Numbered from the stretch's first letter, positions 6,991 to 16,489 are shown. The stretch is DNA of 20,763 bases from Actinomycetales bacterium (GCA_017849335.1 JAFIHP010000260.1:1-20763), one strand, 5' to 3'. Notes: a model not told the origin generated them from the sequence alone. Made by a program: numbers and translations.

Positions 6991-8117
6991 CGGTGGGCTC
7001 CCAACGCGGCCAGGGGATCGACGCGGACGACCCGGACGACGGCGGCCGCAGCCCCGATCAGGCCTGTCACCACCAGGGCGACGGCGGCTCCGGCGATCGG
7101 GCCCGCCTCGAGCGCGAACGGCATCGGCGTGGACTCGATGGCGGCCCCGCCCGCCAGACCCAGTGCCATGCCGACCGCTGTCGACGCGACGAGGAGCACG
7201 GCGGACTGCGCGAGGCTGTCCCGCAGGACGTAGCCGGAGCTGGCACCCATGGCCCGGAGCACCGCGATCTCGTGCCGCCGCTGGATGGTCAGGACGGTGA
7301 AGAACGCACCGATCACGAGCGCGGAGATCCCGTAGAGGAAGACCTGGATCAGCGAGAGTGTCGACGTCTCGGCCGAGTAGCCCGGCGACGCGGCGAAGGA
7401 CTGCTCGCGCGTGAGGGACGTGGTGCCGGCGGCGGCGTCGCCCGCCGCGAGGTCCGGCGGCGACGCGGGATCGGCCTCGACGGCGACGGCCGTGAACTCC
7501 TCGTACACGTGCGCGGGGACAACGTCGCCGGGCCGCACCCCGGCCCGTACCTCCTGCCACACGCGCAGGGGCACGTACCCGACGTCGACGTGCCCGAAGG
7601 TGTGCTGGTCCGCGAGGATGCCGACGACCGTGAGCTCGGTCCCGGACGGCTCGAGGATCACCGTGTCGCCGACCGTGATGCCCGCGTCGGCCGCGGTCCG
7701 GCTGATGACGATCTCGTTGCCATCGCCCAGCCGCGATCCGGTCGCCACATCCGGGTCGAGGAACGAGCCGCGCTCGACGCCGAAGAGCGCGAAGTCGATC
7801 TCCAGGCCCCGATCGGTGCGCGCGTTCGCCAGCGTGTTGCCGAACGGGGTGGCGGAGAGGACGCCGGGCTGGGCCTGCCACGCGGCGACCTGGGCGTCGC
7901 CGACGACGCTGCGGGAGAAGGCCGAGTCCGTCGAGACGCCCTGTTCGAAGGCGAACGATGTCGCCGGGATGCGCTGGAGTCCGGAGACACCGTCCTGGGC
8001 CAGGCCGACCGACAACCCGCTCAGCAGCGTCATCAGCAAGGCGATCAGCGCGACGACCGTCCCCATGAGGACGAAGCGGCCGCGGGCGAACCACAGTTCG
8101 CGCAGTGCGAGGAACAT
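6987..8117 (-). CDS. FtsX/MacB-type ABC transporter permease
   Basis: 376 residues from an ATG at 8115-8117, preceded by a purine-rich GGGGAGAGGG ribosome binding site. One N-terminal membrane helix (about 14-38) is followed by a large extracytoplasmic domain (about 40-250, MacB_PCD-like). Three C-terminal helices follow (about 254-278, 298-325 and 338-363), with the FtsX-type coupling segment IQRRHEIAVLRAMGAS between the first two. It ends in VDPLAALGAHR, typical of this permease family. It is the first gene of the FtsX-ABC-TetR operon, overlaps the ATPase start, and probably acts as a homodimer with two ATPase subunits. Confidence 0.93.
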   Translation of the reverse strand: MFLALRELWFARGRFVLMGTVVALIALLMTLLSGLSVGLAQDGVSGLQRIPATSFAFEQGVSTDSAFSRSVVGDAQVAAWQAQPGVLSATPFGNTLANARTDRGLEIDFALFGVERGSFLDPDVATGSRLGDGNEIVISRTAADAGITVGDTVILEPSGTELTVVGILADQHTFGHVDVGYVPLRVWQEVRAGVRPGDVVPAHVYEEFTAVAVEADPASPPDLAAGDAAAGTTSLTREQSFAASPGYSAETSTLSLIQVFLYGISALVIGAFFTVLTIQRRHEIAVLRAMGASSGYVLRDSLAQSAVLLVASTAVGMALGLAGGAAIESTPMPFALEAGPIAGAAVALVVTGLIGAAAAVVRVVRVDPLAALGAHR

Positions 8118-8154
8118 CCCTCTCCCCTCGGTCCGGAAGCGTCTCCAGGACCGT

Positions 8155-8193
8155 ACCGACACCCTGTCGAGTCCATTTCGACAGGGTGTCGGT
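8155..8193. promoter_or_regulatory. Twin palindromic operator ahead of the FtsX-ABC-TetR operon
   Basis: Perfect 16-bp inverted repeat: ACCGACACCCTGTCGA (8155-8170) and its complement (8178-8193), with a 7-nt spacer. Each arm is itself a dyad CGACA-N3-TGTCG (8157-8169 and 8179-8191), so there are two operator-like half-sites with centres 22 bp apart, about two helical turns. Outer CCAGGA/TCCTGG segments (8145-8150, 8194-8199) extend the symmetry. A minus-strand TACGGT (8150-8155) could be the operon's -10, next to the dyad. This fits cooperative binding of two TetR dimers, but an RNA hairpin cannot be excluded. Confidence 0.7.
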
Positions 8194-8239
8194 TCCTGGG
8201 GGCGCGACATCGGCGCGCCGTCTGGCGTGTCGCTGGCAT

Positions 8240-8255
8240 TCGAACACTCGTTCGG
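8240..8255. promoter_or_regulatory. LexA box (SOS operator) upstream of recA
   Basis: TCGAAC-ACTC-GTTCGG, one mismatch from the actinobacterial LexA consensus TCGAAC-N4-GTTCGA. It lies 166 nt upstream of the recA start. A possible -10 TATCTT (8258-8263) sits immediately downstream, so LexA would block that promoter. Confidence 0.85.
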
Positions 8256-8318
8256 GATATCTTCACCGCACGGCGTCGACGCGGGCATCCTCCACAGGCT
8301 GCGCGCCACCGGGGCCCA

Positions 8319-8341
8319 CTGTCGGAGGCCCCGCGTAGGTT
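8319..8341 (+). promoter_or_regulatory. RecA-NDp-like (PafBC-type) promoter of recA
   Basis: CTGTCGGAG (8319-8327), an 8-bp spacer and TAGGTT (8336-8341) match the layout of the LexA-independent RecA-NDp promoter (TTGTCRGTG, N8, TAnnnT) known from mycobacterial recA. Six of the nine upstream positions match, including the TGTCRG core. A start near 8348 would give a leader of about 75 nt. Confidence 0.6.
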
Positions 8342-8421
8342 CCCGGCAGTACGCAGTCGCAGGACCCGACCGCACGACCCAGACCGTCAACCAGCCGGAC
8401 CGGACCACCGAGGAGCACATC

Positions 8422-9468
<1,047 letters not shown>

Positions 9469-9470
9469 GG

Positions 9471-10016
9471 GTGCGTCCCGCGGCAGAGCCGACGCCCGGG
9501 TCGCCCGCTGACCTGACGCCGGACGCCGATCCGGTGCAGGTCGCCCGGACGATCGCGTTGCGTCGGCTCACCGCCGCTCCGCGGACGCGGGCAGAGCTGC
9601 GCGCCGACCTCGTGCAGCGGGGGGTCGAACCCGAGCTCGCCGACCAGGTCGTCGACCGGTTCACCGAGGTCGGGCTGCTCGACGACGCGGCGTACGCGCG
9701 CACGTGGGTGGAGTCCCGTCATCGCACTCGCGGCTCGGCCCGATCGGTGCTGCGACAGGAGCTGCGGCACAAAGGGGTCGCGGACGAGACCGCCCAGGCC
9801 GCGCTGGAGCAGATCGACAGCGAGAGCGAACGCGAACGTGCCCGCCAGCTCGTCGAGCGGAAGCTGGCCGGCCGCCAGGTGACCGCACCCGAGAGGGAGG
9901 CTGCCCGCCTCGTCGGGATGCTCGTCCGGCGCGGGTACCCGTCCGGCACCGCCTACGCCGTCGTGCGCGACGTGCTCGCGGCGAGCGAGCTTCCGGACGC
10001 GATCGACGAGAGCTAG
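9471..10016 (+). CDS. recX: Regulatory protein RecX
   Basis: 181 residues from a GTG at 9471, two nucleotides after the recA stop, so it is cotranscribed and probably coupled. The core shows three-helix RecX repeats: ARTIALRRLTAAPRTRAELRADLVQRG, VVDRFTEVGLLDDAAYARTWVESR and a C-terminal repeat ending RRGYPSGTAYAVVRDVL. About 25 N-terminal residues are acidic/proline-rich and poorly conserved in the family. RecX binds the RecA filament and limits its activity. The stop shares CTAG (10013-10016) with the convergent TetR gene. Confidence 0.96.
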   Translation: MRPAAEPTPGSPADLTPDADPVQVARTIALRRLTAAPRTRAELRADLVQRGVEPELADQVVDRFTEVGLLDDAAYARTWVESRHRTRGSARSVLRQELRHKGVADETAQAALEQIDSESERERARQLVERKLAGRQVTAPEREAARLVGMLVRRGYPSGTAYAVVRDVLAASELPDAIDES

Positions 10017-10630
10017 GCGCCGGCGAGGAGGGACGCGGTCGAGGGCTGCTGGAACAGGGGCAGCACGATCGTGTCCACGATGTGCACGATCTCCGGTCGT
10101 GACGGGACCGTGCCGGTGAATAGGAGCTGGTGGATCACCAGCGCTGCCGGCACCGCCATCACGTAGGGATCGATGACCTGCGCCGGCACCTCGCCGCGGA
10201 CCATCGCGCGCTGGATCTGGGCCACCGCGGCCAGCTGGATGCGCATCCCGAACCGCTCGGAGAACTCGACGGCAACCTGGGTGTCGTGGGCCGCCTCGCT
10301 GATGAGGGCGCGAACCACGACACCGAGGCTTCCCCGCAGTTGTTCGGTGAGCAGGTCCATCGAGGAGATCAGGTCGTCGCGCAGCGAGCCGGTGTCGATC
10401 ACGTCGTCGGGGAGCGCCCCCTCGAGCGTGGTCGCGATCGCGTCGAGGGCGAGCGCCCGCACGTTGGGCCATCGGCGGTACAGCGCGGCCTTGCCCGTTC
10501 CGGCCCTGCGGGCGATCCGGTCCATCGACGCGCCCGCCACGCCGTTTTCCCCGATCTCGGCGATCGCCGCCGCTAGCACGGCGTCACGCAGGGCTTCGCC
10601 GTGCCGACGGATGACGCAGTGCGGGGACAT
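10013..10630 (-). CDS. TetR-family regulator, divergent from the MMPL transporter
   Basis: 205 residues from an ATG at 10628-10630. The helix-turn-helix is at about residues 34-55 (SMDRIARRAGTGKAALYRRWP), followed by a TetR_C-like ligand domain (LRGSLGVVVRALISEAAHDTQVAVEF...). A minus-strand TAGCCT hexamer (10638-10643) lies 7 nt before the start, suggesting leaderless transcription. Two palindromes occupy the 76-nt space to the MMPL gene. The simplest reading is a local repressor of the transporter, and possibly of the downstream DHA2 pump and GNAT genes. Confidence 0.9.
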   Translation of the reverse strand: MSPHCVIRRHGEALRDAVLAAAIAEIGENGVAGASMDRIARRAGTGKAALYRRWPNVRALALDAIATTLEGALPDDVIDTGSLRDDLISSMDLLTEQLRGSLGVVVRALISEAAHDTQVAVEFSERFGMRIQLAAVAQIQRAMVRGEVPAQVIDPYVMAVPAALVIHQLLFTGTVPSRPEIVHIVDTIVLPLFQQPSTASLLAGA

Positions 10631-10648
10631 GTCTGGCAGGCTAACACG

Positions 10649-10668
10649 AGTGAACGAGAGCGTTCTCT
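10649..10668. promoter_or_regulatory. Putative TetR operator 1, tetR/MMPL intergenic region
   Basis: Dyad with 8-bp arms AGTGAACG and CGTTCTCT around AGAG; 7 of 8 arm positions pair. It lies immediately upstream of the TTGACA -35 of the MMPL gene and just upstream of the tetR -10, so a bound repressor could affect both genes. Confidence 0.6.
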
Positions 10669-10671
10669 AAT

Positions 10672-10700
10672 TTGACACGCAGGGAACAAACGCGTTTGCT
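10672..10700 (+). promoter_or_regulatory. MMPL promoter with an embedded palindrome (operator 2)
   Basis: TTGACA (10672-10677), a 17-bp spacer and TTTGCT (10695-10700), 6 nt before the ATG at 10707, giving a leaderless transcript. The perfect 12-bp palindrome CAAACGCGTTTG (10687-10698) overlaps the spacer and the -10, an ideal place for repression. Confidence 0.6.
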
Positions 10701-10706
10701 TGCCCC

Positions 10707-13046
10707 ATGCCAGGACTCTCCGCATGGGCGGTTCGCCGCCCGGTCTATGCCCTCATCGCTTGGGTCGTCGCCATGGTCGCCGTGTTCGGCCTGGCCGCCG
10801 CCTTCAAGGGGACGCTGAACGACTCGTTCTCGCTGCCGGGGACCGAGTCGACCAAGGCGCAGGATCTCCTCGCGAGCTCCGGCAGCTCGGAGGCCTCGTT
10901 CGGCTCGGGTGCGACCATCGTCTGGTCGCCGGCGACCGGAACGGCGGTCGATGAGGCGACCGCCGCCAAGGTGGTACCGCTGCTGACGAGCATCTCGCAG
11001 CTTTCGTCCGTCGACTGCGTGACCAACCCCTTCGACCCGAAGGGTGCGGCCCTGGGCACGGCGTGCCCGACGAAGACCTCGGCGATCGACCCCGCGGTCC
11101 TGGCGACGCTCACCCCGGAGGAGCAGAAGACGCTGGCGTCGATGTTCTCGACGATCAGCCCGAACGGCACGGTGGCGTACGCAACGATCACCTTCGCCGG
11201 TGACGGAACCGACGTGAGCGCCGCCGACGCGAAGAAGATCCTCGACGACGTCAAGGCGCTCAACGCGGACGGCCTGACGGTCGGAGCGCAGGGCGACGTC
11301 CTGGAGTTCGCGGGAGTCGAGCCGCCCAGCGGTGAGCTGATCGGCGTCGGCGTCGCGGTCATCATCTTGCTGCTGGCGTTCGGCTCGCTCGTGGCGGCAG
11401 GTCTGCCGATCGTCGTCGCCCTGGTCGGTCTCGCCATGGGGCAGATGCTGGTGCTCGTCACCGCGCGGTTCCTGGACGTGGCGACGTTCGCCCCGACCCT
11501 GGCCGCCATGATCGGCCTCGGCGTCGGTATCGACTACGCCGTGTTCGTCACGAACCGGTACCGGCAGGCGCTGCTCGCCGGGCGCTCCCCGAAGGAGGCG
11601 GCGACCGAGGCCGTCGAGACGTCCGGACGCGCCGTTCTGTTCGCCGGCACGACGGTCATCATCGCGCTCGCGGGTCTGTGGGTCCTCCGCATCAACTTCT
11701 TCAACGGCCTGTCCGTCGCGTCTGCGGTGACGGTGCTGATGGTCATGCTGTCGGCGCTGTGGCTGCTCCCGGCGTTGCTGAGCCTGTTGGGCAACAAGGC
11801 GCTCGCGATCCGGATGCCCTGGGGCAAGAAGCCCGGCACGGTGCACCCCGAGGGCAAGGCGTGGGCCCACTACGGCCGGTTCCTGCAGAAGCGCGCCTGG
11901 CTCGTCGGGGCCTTGGCGACCGCCCTCGTCGTCGTTCTCGCCATCCCTGTGCTGAGCCTGCGTCAGGGCTTCACCGACGACTCGGGCAAGCCGGTCGGCA
12001 GCCCGGCACGGACGGCCTTCGATCTGCGCTCGGAGGGCTTCGGCCCCGGCATCAACGGGCCGTTCCTCGTCGTGGCGGACCTCTCGAACGCCACGAGCCC
12101 TGACGCCTATGCGAAGGTCGTCGCTGGCCTGTCGGCCGCCGACGGTGTCGCCGGGACGAGCCCCAGCGTGGACGCCCTGCCGATCCTCGCCAAGATCGCT
12201 CAGGCCCAGGCCGGCCAGGGCGGCGCGAGCTCGTCCGCCCAGACGGTCCAGGCGATCGCGGTCTACCCGACCACAGCACCCCAGGACGAGGCGACGACCG
12301 ATCTCCTGCATCGGCTGCGCGACGACGTGAACCCCAAGCTCGAGGCCGAGACCGGAGCGCAGCTCTACGTCGGCGGCACCCAGGCGATCACGACCGACTT
12401 CACCGACATGCTGTCCAGTGTCCTGCCGCTGTTCTTGCTCATCGTGGTCGGACTCGGCTTCTTGGCGCTGATGCTCTTGTTCCATTCACTCGTGGTCCCG
12501 CTTACCGCGGCGATCACCAGCCTGCTGAGCTTCGCCGCGTCGATGGGTATCACCGTCGCGGTCTTCCAGTGGGGCTGGTTCGACGGGCTCCTGGGGGTCA
12601 CCGGAACCGGGCCGATCATGCCCTTCCTCCCGATCATGGTCTTCGCCATCTTGTTCGGCCTGTCCATGGACTACCAGGTGTTCCTGGTCTCGCGGATGCA
12701 CGAGGAGTACGTCCGCACCGGAGACAACGCGACGTCCGTCCGCCGCGGGCTGGCTGGATCGGGCCGGGTCGTCATGATCGCCGCGGCGATCATGACCGCC
12801 GTGTTCGCGGCGTTCATCCCGACCAACCAGTCGATGATCAAGCTGTTCGGCGTCGCCCTCGCCTCGGCGGTCGTCATCGACGCGTTCATCGTCCGGCTGA
12901 TCATCGTGCCGTCGTTGATGTCGTTGCTCGGTAACGCGAACTGGTGGCTGCCCAGGTGGCTCGACCGGATCCTGCCGACGGTGCACATCGAGCCGGGCGA
13001 GGACGAGATCGTCGACGACGAGCCGGAGCCGGCAGGAGTGCGATAG
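10707..13046 (+). CDS. MMPL-family (RND superfamily) transporter
   Basis: 779 residues from the ATG at 10707. The protein has two RND-type repeats: an N-terminal helix (about 11-32), an extracytoplasmic domain, then five clustered helices, and the same again in the second half. The essential proton-relay aspartates are visible in GLGVGIDYAVFVTNRYRQ (D276) and FGLSMDYQVFLVSRMHEEYV (D655), the MMPL hallmark. MMPL proteins export lipids, glycolipids or drugs across the actinobacterial membrane; the cargo is unknown here. The charged C-terminal tail (EPGEDEIVDDEPEP) is probably cytoplasmic. It is controlled by the divergent TetR and followed 29 nt later by a DHA2 pump. Confidence 0.95.
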   Translation: MPGLSAWAVRRPVYALIAWVVAMVAVFGLAAAFKGTLNDSFSLPGTESTKAQDLLASSGSSEASFGSGATIVWSPATGTAVDEATAAKVVPLLTSISQLSSVDCVTNPFDPKGAALGTACPTKTSAIDPAVLATLTPEEQKTLASMFSTISPNGTVAYATITFAGDGTDVSAADAKKILDDVKALNADGLTVGAQGDVLEFAGVEPPSGELIGVGVAVIILLLAFGSLVAAGLPIVVALVGLAMGQMLVLVTARFLDVATFAPTLAAMIGLGVGIDYAVFVTNRYRQALLAGRSPKEAATEAVETSGRAVLFAGTTVIIALAGLWVLRINFFNGLSVASAVTVLMVMLSALWLLPALLSLLGNKALAIRMPWGKKPGTVHPEGKAWAHYGRFLQKRAWLVGALATALVVVLAIPVLSLRQGFTDDSGKPVGSPARTAFDLRSEGFGPGINGPFLVVADLSNATSPDAYAKVVAGLSAADGVAGTSPSVDALPILAKIAQAQAGQGGASSSAQTVQAIAVYPTTAPQDEATTDLLHRLRDDVNPKLEAETGAQLYVGGTQAITTDFTDMLSSVLPLFLLIVVGLGFLALMLLFHSLVVPLTAAITSLLSFAASMGITVAVFQWGWFDGLLGVTGTGPIMPFLPIMVFAILFGLSMDYQVFLVSRMHEEYVRTGDNATSVRRGLAGSGRVVMIAAAIMTAVFAAFIPTNQSMIKLFGVALASAVVIDAFIVRLIIVPSLMSLLGNANWWLPRWLDRILPTVHIEPGEDEIVDDEPEPAGVR

Positions 13047-13075
13047 GTAGCGCGGTAGCCGGTAGCCTCGCCGGC

Positions 13076-14656
13076 GTGGCCGACACCTCGACGGGGGAGC
13101 GCCCGCCGCGCAGCACCTTCGTGCTGCTCGCGCTCGTGACCGGCGCGATCGTCGCGAACATCAACCTCAGCGTCGCGAACGTGGCGCTGCCGACCATCGG
13201 CGCCGAGCTGGGCGCGAGTCAGGATCAGCTCACGGCGATCGCCAACGCCTTCGCCCTGGGCCTGGCGTCGACCGTGCTCTACCTCGGCTCCATCGGCGAC
13301 CGCTACGGGCGCAAGCTCCTGTTCGTCGCCGGCGCTGTGCTCACGGTGCCGATGGCGATGCTCGCGGCCTGGGCCCCGACTCCCGAGGTCCTCACGCTCG
13401 CGCGCTTCGGCGGCGGCTTCGCCGCCGCGCTGCTGTTCCCGACGACGCTGTCGCTCATCTCCGCGCTCTACCGTGGTCGGGCCCGCGTGACGGCGATCGC
13501 CGTGTGGTCCGGGCTCGGCGGCGGGTTCGCGGCCCTGGGACCGCTGCTGGGCGGCTGGCTGCTCGAGTCGTTCTGGTGGGGGTCGGTGTTCCTCATCACG
13601 GTTCCGCTGGACCTCGTCGCGTTGGCGGTGGGTCTGGTCGTGCTCCCGTGGCGGGCCGGGGAGGAGCGGTTCCCGGTCGACCATGTGGGTGGCGTGCTCT
13701 CGATCATCGGGATCGGCGGGCTCGTCCTCGTGATCGCTCGCGTGGACCGCGGGATCGACGGACAGTGGCTCGTCGCGCTCGCGGTGGCGCTGGCTGCCCT
13801 AGCCCTGTTCGGCTGGCGGCAGACGCGCGCACCGCGACCCCTGATGTCGATCCCCCTCGCGCGGGCGCGGACGTTCTGGGTGGCGTTCGTGGCGGGCGCG
13901 ATCACGTTCGGCTCGCTCATCGGCGCGATGTTCATCGGCCAGCAGTTCACGCAGAACGTCCTGGGCTACGACACGCTTCTCGCCGCGGCGGTCGTGGTCC
14001 CGTCCGCGGTGTGCACGGCGCTGTTCGGCCAGCTCGCCGGGAGGCTCGTCGCCGCGCGGGGATCGCGGGTGTCGTTCGTGCTCGGCCTGTCGTCGGTCGC
14101 GGCCGCCTTCGCCGTCATGCTCGTCGCCTGGCGGGACGGCGCCGCGATCGGCTGGGTCCTGCTCGCGTACGCGCTCGTCGGGACCGGCGTGGGTCTGGCG
14201 GCGACGCCCGCATCGCGGTCACTCATGTCGTCCGTGCCTCCCGCACGCGGGGGGATGGGGTCGGCGTTCCTGGACCTCACGCGCGACTTCGGCGGGGCGA
14301 TCATGCAGGCGCTGATGGGCACGCTCCTCGCCTTCGCCTACGCGCAGCAGATGCGGGGCGACCTCGCGAGCCTGCCGGCGAACGAGGCGGCGCAGGTCAG
14401 CTCCGACGCGTCGGCTCAGCTGGTGTCGTCGTACGAAGGGGCGGCCGCGGTTGCGCGGGACTACCCGGCCCACGCCGACACGATCGTCACCGCTGCAGCA
14501 GAGGCGTTCTCGCACGGCAAGTCGCTGGCCATCGGCGTCGCCCTCCTGCTGACGCTCGGCGGCTTGCTGCTCGTCATCCTGCGATACCCGCGCAAGGCCG
14601 ACGAGGAGGCCTACTACGAGCGGGTGGCCGCCGAGCGGACGGCGACGATGTCATGA
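13076..14656 (+). CDS. DHA2-type MFS multidrug transporter (14 transmembrane helices)
   Basis: 526 residues from a GTG at 13076, chosen because the hydrophobic core begins soon after (TFVLLALVTGAIVANINLSVANVALPTI). A TAGCCT hexamer (13063-13068) lies 7 nt upstream, suggesting leaderless transcription in addition to read-through from MMPL. MFS motif A is present as LGSIGDRYGRKLLF in the loop after helix 2. The motif-C-like SGLGGGFAALGPLLGGWLLE lies in helix 5, as in drug/H+ antiporters. Its length and number of hydrophobic segments fit the 14-helix DHA2 group. The ATGA overlap at 14653-14656 couples it to the acetyltransferase gene. Confidence 0.92.
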   Translation: MADTSTGERPPRSTFVLLALVTGAIVANINLSVANVALPTIGAELGASQDQLTAIANAFALGLASTVLYLGSIGDRYGRKLLFVAGAVLTVPMAMLAAWAPTPEVLTLARFGGGFAAALLFPTTLSLISALYRGRARVTAIAVWSGLGGGFAALGPLLGGWLLESFWWGSVFLITVPLDLVALAVGLVVLPWRAGEERFPVDHVGGVLSIIGIGGLVLVIARVDRGIDGQWLVALAVALAALALFGWRQTRAPRPLMSIPLARARTFWVAFVAGAITFGSLIGAMFIGQQFTQNVLGYDTLLAAAVVVPSAVCTALFGQLAGRLVAARGSRVSFVLGLSSVAAAFAVMLVAWRDGAAIGWVLLAYALVGTGVGLAATPASRSLMSSVPPARGGMGSAFLDLTRDFGGAIMQALMGTLLAFAYAQQMRGDLASLPANEAAQVSSDASAQLVSSYEGAAAVARDYPAHADTIVTAAAEAFSHGKSLAIGVALLLTLGGLLLVILRYPRKADEEAYYERVAAERTATMS

Positions 14657-15213
14657 CCGACGACCAGGACCTCGTGATCCGCACGCCACGGCTCGACCTG
14701 CACACCGTCCGGCCCGTGGACTACGACCTGCTCGTGGCCGACCCGGCGGACCCGCGGCTGTGGGTCGACCGCGGCTTCACCAACCCGTACGGCCACCTGG
14801 TGCACGATCCGGGTCCGCTGCCGCACCGGGTTCCCCGGATCGCCGCCGACCCCCTGGCCGCGCCGTACCTCATGCGCGTGGCCGTCCTGCGGGAGGACGC
14901 CGTCATCGTCGGCGGGGCCGGCTTCCACGACCGTCCGGACGCGGACGGCATGATCGAGATCGGCCTGGGCGTCGAGGAGCCGTTCCGGCGACGCGGCTAC
15001 GCCGAGGAGATGCTGCGGGGCATGTGGGGCTGGGTCATCGACCAGCCCGGCGTGCGGACGCTGCGATACACGGTGAGCCCGGACAACACGGCGTCGCTGG
15101 CGCTCATCGCGCGCTTCGGCTTCGCCCGCGTCGGCCAGCAGATCGACGAGGAGGACGGGCCGGAGGACATCTTCGAGCTCGCCGCCCAGGCGTACCGGGA
15201 CCGCTTCGCGTGA
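14653..15213 (+). CDS. GNAT-family N-acetyltransferase
   Basis: 186 residues from an ATG at 14653 overlapping the DHA2 stop. The N-terminal IRTPRLDLHTVRPVDYDLL is typical of the RimJ/RimL-like GNAT subgroup. The acetyl-CoA pyrophosphate loop is GLGVEEPFRRRGYAEEML (about residues 105-122, motif RRRGYA), followed by SPDNTASLALIARFGFARVG. The acceptor substrate is unknown. Coupling to a drug-efflux-type pump makes a combined modify-and-export function plausible, but this is inference. Confidence 0.92.
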   Translation: MTDDQDLVIRTPRLDLHTVRPVDYDLLVADPADPRLWVDRGFTNPYGHLVHDPGPLPHRVPRIAADPLAAPYLMRVAVLREDAVIVGGAGFHDRPDADGMIEIGLGVEEPFRRRGYAEEMLRGMWGWVIDQPGVRTLRYTVSPDNTASLALIARFGFARVGQQIDEEDGPEDIFELAAQAYRDRFA

Positions 15214-15219
15214 CCCGCC

Positions 15220-15240
15220 CCGTCGCCTACGCGGCGGCGG
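15220..15240. terminator. Possible bidirectional terminator between GNAT and MFS genes
   Basis: CCGTCGCC (15220-15227) can pair with GGCGGCGG (15233-15240) with one G-U wobble and a 5-nt loop, spanning the 13-nt gap between the convergent stop codons. There is no T-tract, and simple GC-rich sequence could give such a hairpin by chance. Confidence 0.3.
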
Positions 15241-16441
15241 GCTGCGTCTCGGCGGATCGGGTGGTCAGGCGGGCGGCGGGGGCGAGCACGGTGCGGATGC
15301 CGACCGTGAAGATCGCCGGCGACGCGAACACGATGACCGACGCGATCACCAGCGCCCAGCGGGCGCCGGGCCCCTGGGCGATGACGCCGCCCAGGGCGTT
15401 CCCCGCCGCCGCGGCGGCACCCTCGATCATCCACAGCGAGCCGAGTGCGGCGACGGCCGTACCGCTGGGCCGGACGATGTCGATCGTCTCCAGGTAGAAG
15501 ACCTGCGCCGGGCCGAAGAAGGTCCAGGCGACGACGATCGCGGCGATCATCCACGGCCCGATCGGCAGCACGGCGATCGGGATGCAGAACACGGCGAACA
15601 GCAGGACGGACGTGCGCAGTCCACGGACCGGCGCGATGCCGTGGGCACGGGCTCCGGCCCACGCCGAGCCGGCGATGGCGCCGACACCCATCCCAGCCAT
15701 GAGCCACCCGGTCATGGACTCGTGACCGGTGGTGACGGCCAGCGACGGCAGCGCGATCGTGATGAGTCCGACGGCGAGTCCCATCGCGAGGCCCTCGAGT
15801 GCCATGAGGCGCATCGCCGGAGACCGCCACAGGCGCACCTCGCCGGGCTGCCGGGGCTCGGGGACCCACCGGCGCGAGTGCGGGTGCCCGGCGAGCAGGA
15901 GCCCGCCGACGAGCATGCAGAACCCGACCAGGAGGATCGCCGCGGTCGGCGACACGTGCAGGGCGACGAAGGTCGCGATGACCGGGCCGAGGAGCTGCAG
16001 CAGGTTCGTGTAGGCGGCGTCCACGCTGTAGGCGGTCCGCACCCGCTCCGGACCGGCGAGGACCTGCCACAGCGGCCGGATGCTCAGGTTGATCGGAGGA
16101 GCGCACAGGCCCACGACCCCGGACAGCACGACGGCCGTGACCGGGCTGTGCGCGAACACCGCGAGGGCCACGGTCGCCAGCGCGTATGCCGGGACGAGGA
16201 CGGCGATCGGGATCGTCTGGCCGAGGCGGTCGACGAGGTGGCCACGCGGTCCGGCCGTGATCGCTCCGATGCCGGAGGAGACGCCGACGGCCAGGCCGGC
16301 CACGGCTACGCTGCCGCTTGCCTCCTGGACGAGGAAGAAGATCGCCAGGCTGACCATCGCGTACGCCAGCCGGGGGAAGGTCGAGGCGATCAGGAGGGAC
16401 CGTGCGCCCGGGATCCGCATGAGATCGAGGTAGGCACGCAC
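15227..16441 (-). CDS. MFS-family transporter
   Basis: 404 residues from a GTG at 16439-16441. About 12 hydrophobic segments are present. The loop after helix 2 reads AGPRGHLVDRLGQTIP, an MFS motif-A variant. A long cytoplasmic loop (GHPHSRRWVPEPRQPGEVRLWRSP, about 188-212) separates the halves. A TAGGAT hexamer (16449-16454, minus strand) 7 nt before the GTG supports leaderless transcription from that codon; the in-frame ATG eight codons later is an alternative. The substrate cannot be predicted. It is transcribed alone, away from the palindromic repeat at 16492-16550. Confidence 0.88.
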   Translation of the reverse strand: MRAYLDLMRIPGARSLLIASTFPRLAYAMVSLAIFFLVQEASGSVAVAGLAVGVSSGIGAITAGPRGHLVDRLGQTIPIAVLVPAYALATVALAVFAHSPVTAVVLSGVVGLCAPPINLSIRPLWQVLAGPERVRTAYSVDAAYTNLLQLLGPVIATFVALHVSPTAAILLVGFCMLVGGLLLAGHPHSRRWVPEPRQPGEVRLWRSPAMRLMALEGLAMGLAVGLITIALPSLAVTTGHESMTGWLMAGMGVGAIAGSAWAGARAHGIAPVRGLRTSVLLFAVFCIPIAVLPIGPWMIAAIVVAWTFFGPAQVFYLETIDIVRPSGTAVAALGSLWMIEGAAAAAGNALGGVIAQGPGARWALVIASVIVFASPAIFTVGIRTVLAPAARLTTRSAETQPAAA

Positions 16442-16489
16442 TCGCCCGATCCTATGCGTCGGTGGTCGTTCGGGCCAAAACGATCGCCC

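Noticed and set aside
8155..8193. The long inverted repeat as a transcription terminator
   Set aside because: It lies between two divergent start regions rather than after a gene and has no T-tract; the nested palindromes fit operators better.
10641..12485. A 614-codon minus-strand open frame opposite the MMPL gene
   Set aside because: The product is a low-complexity Arg/Asp/Gln/Gly string with no domain, typical of antisense frames in GC-rich genes.
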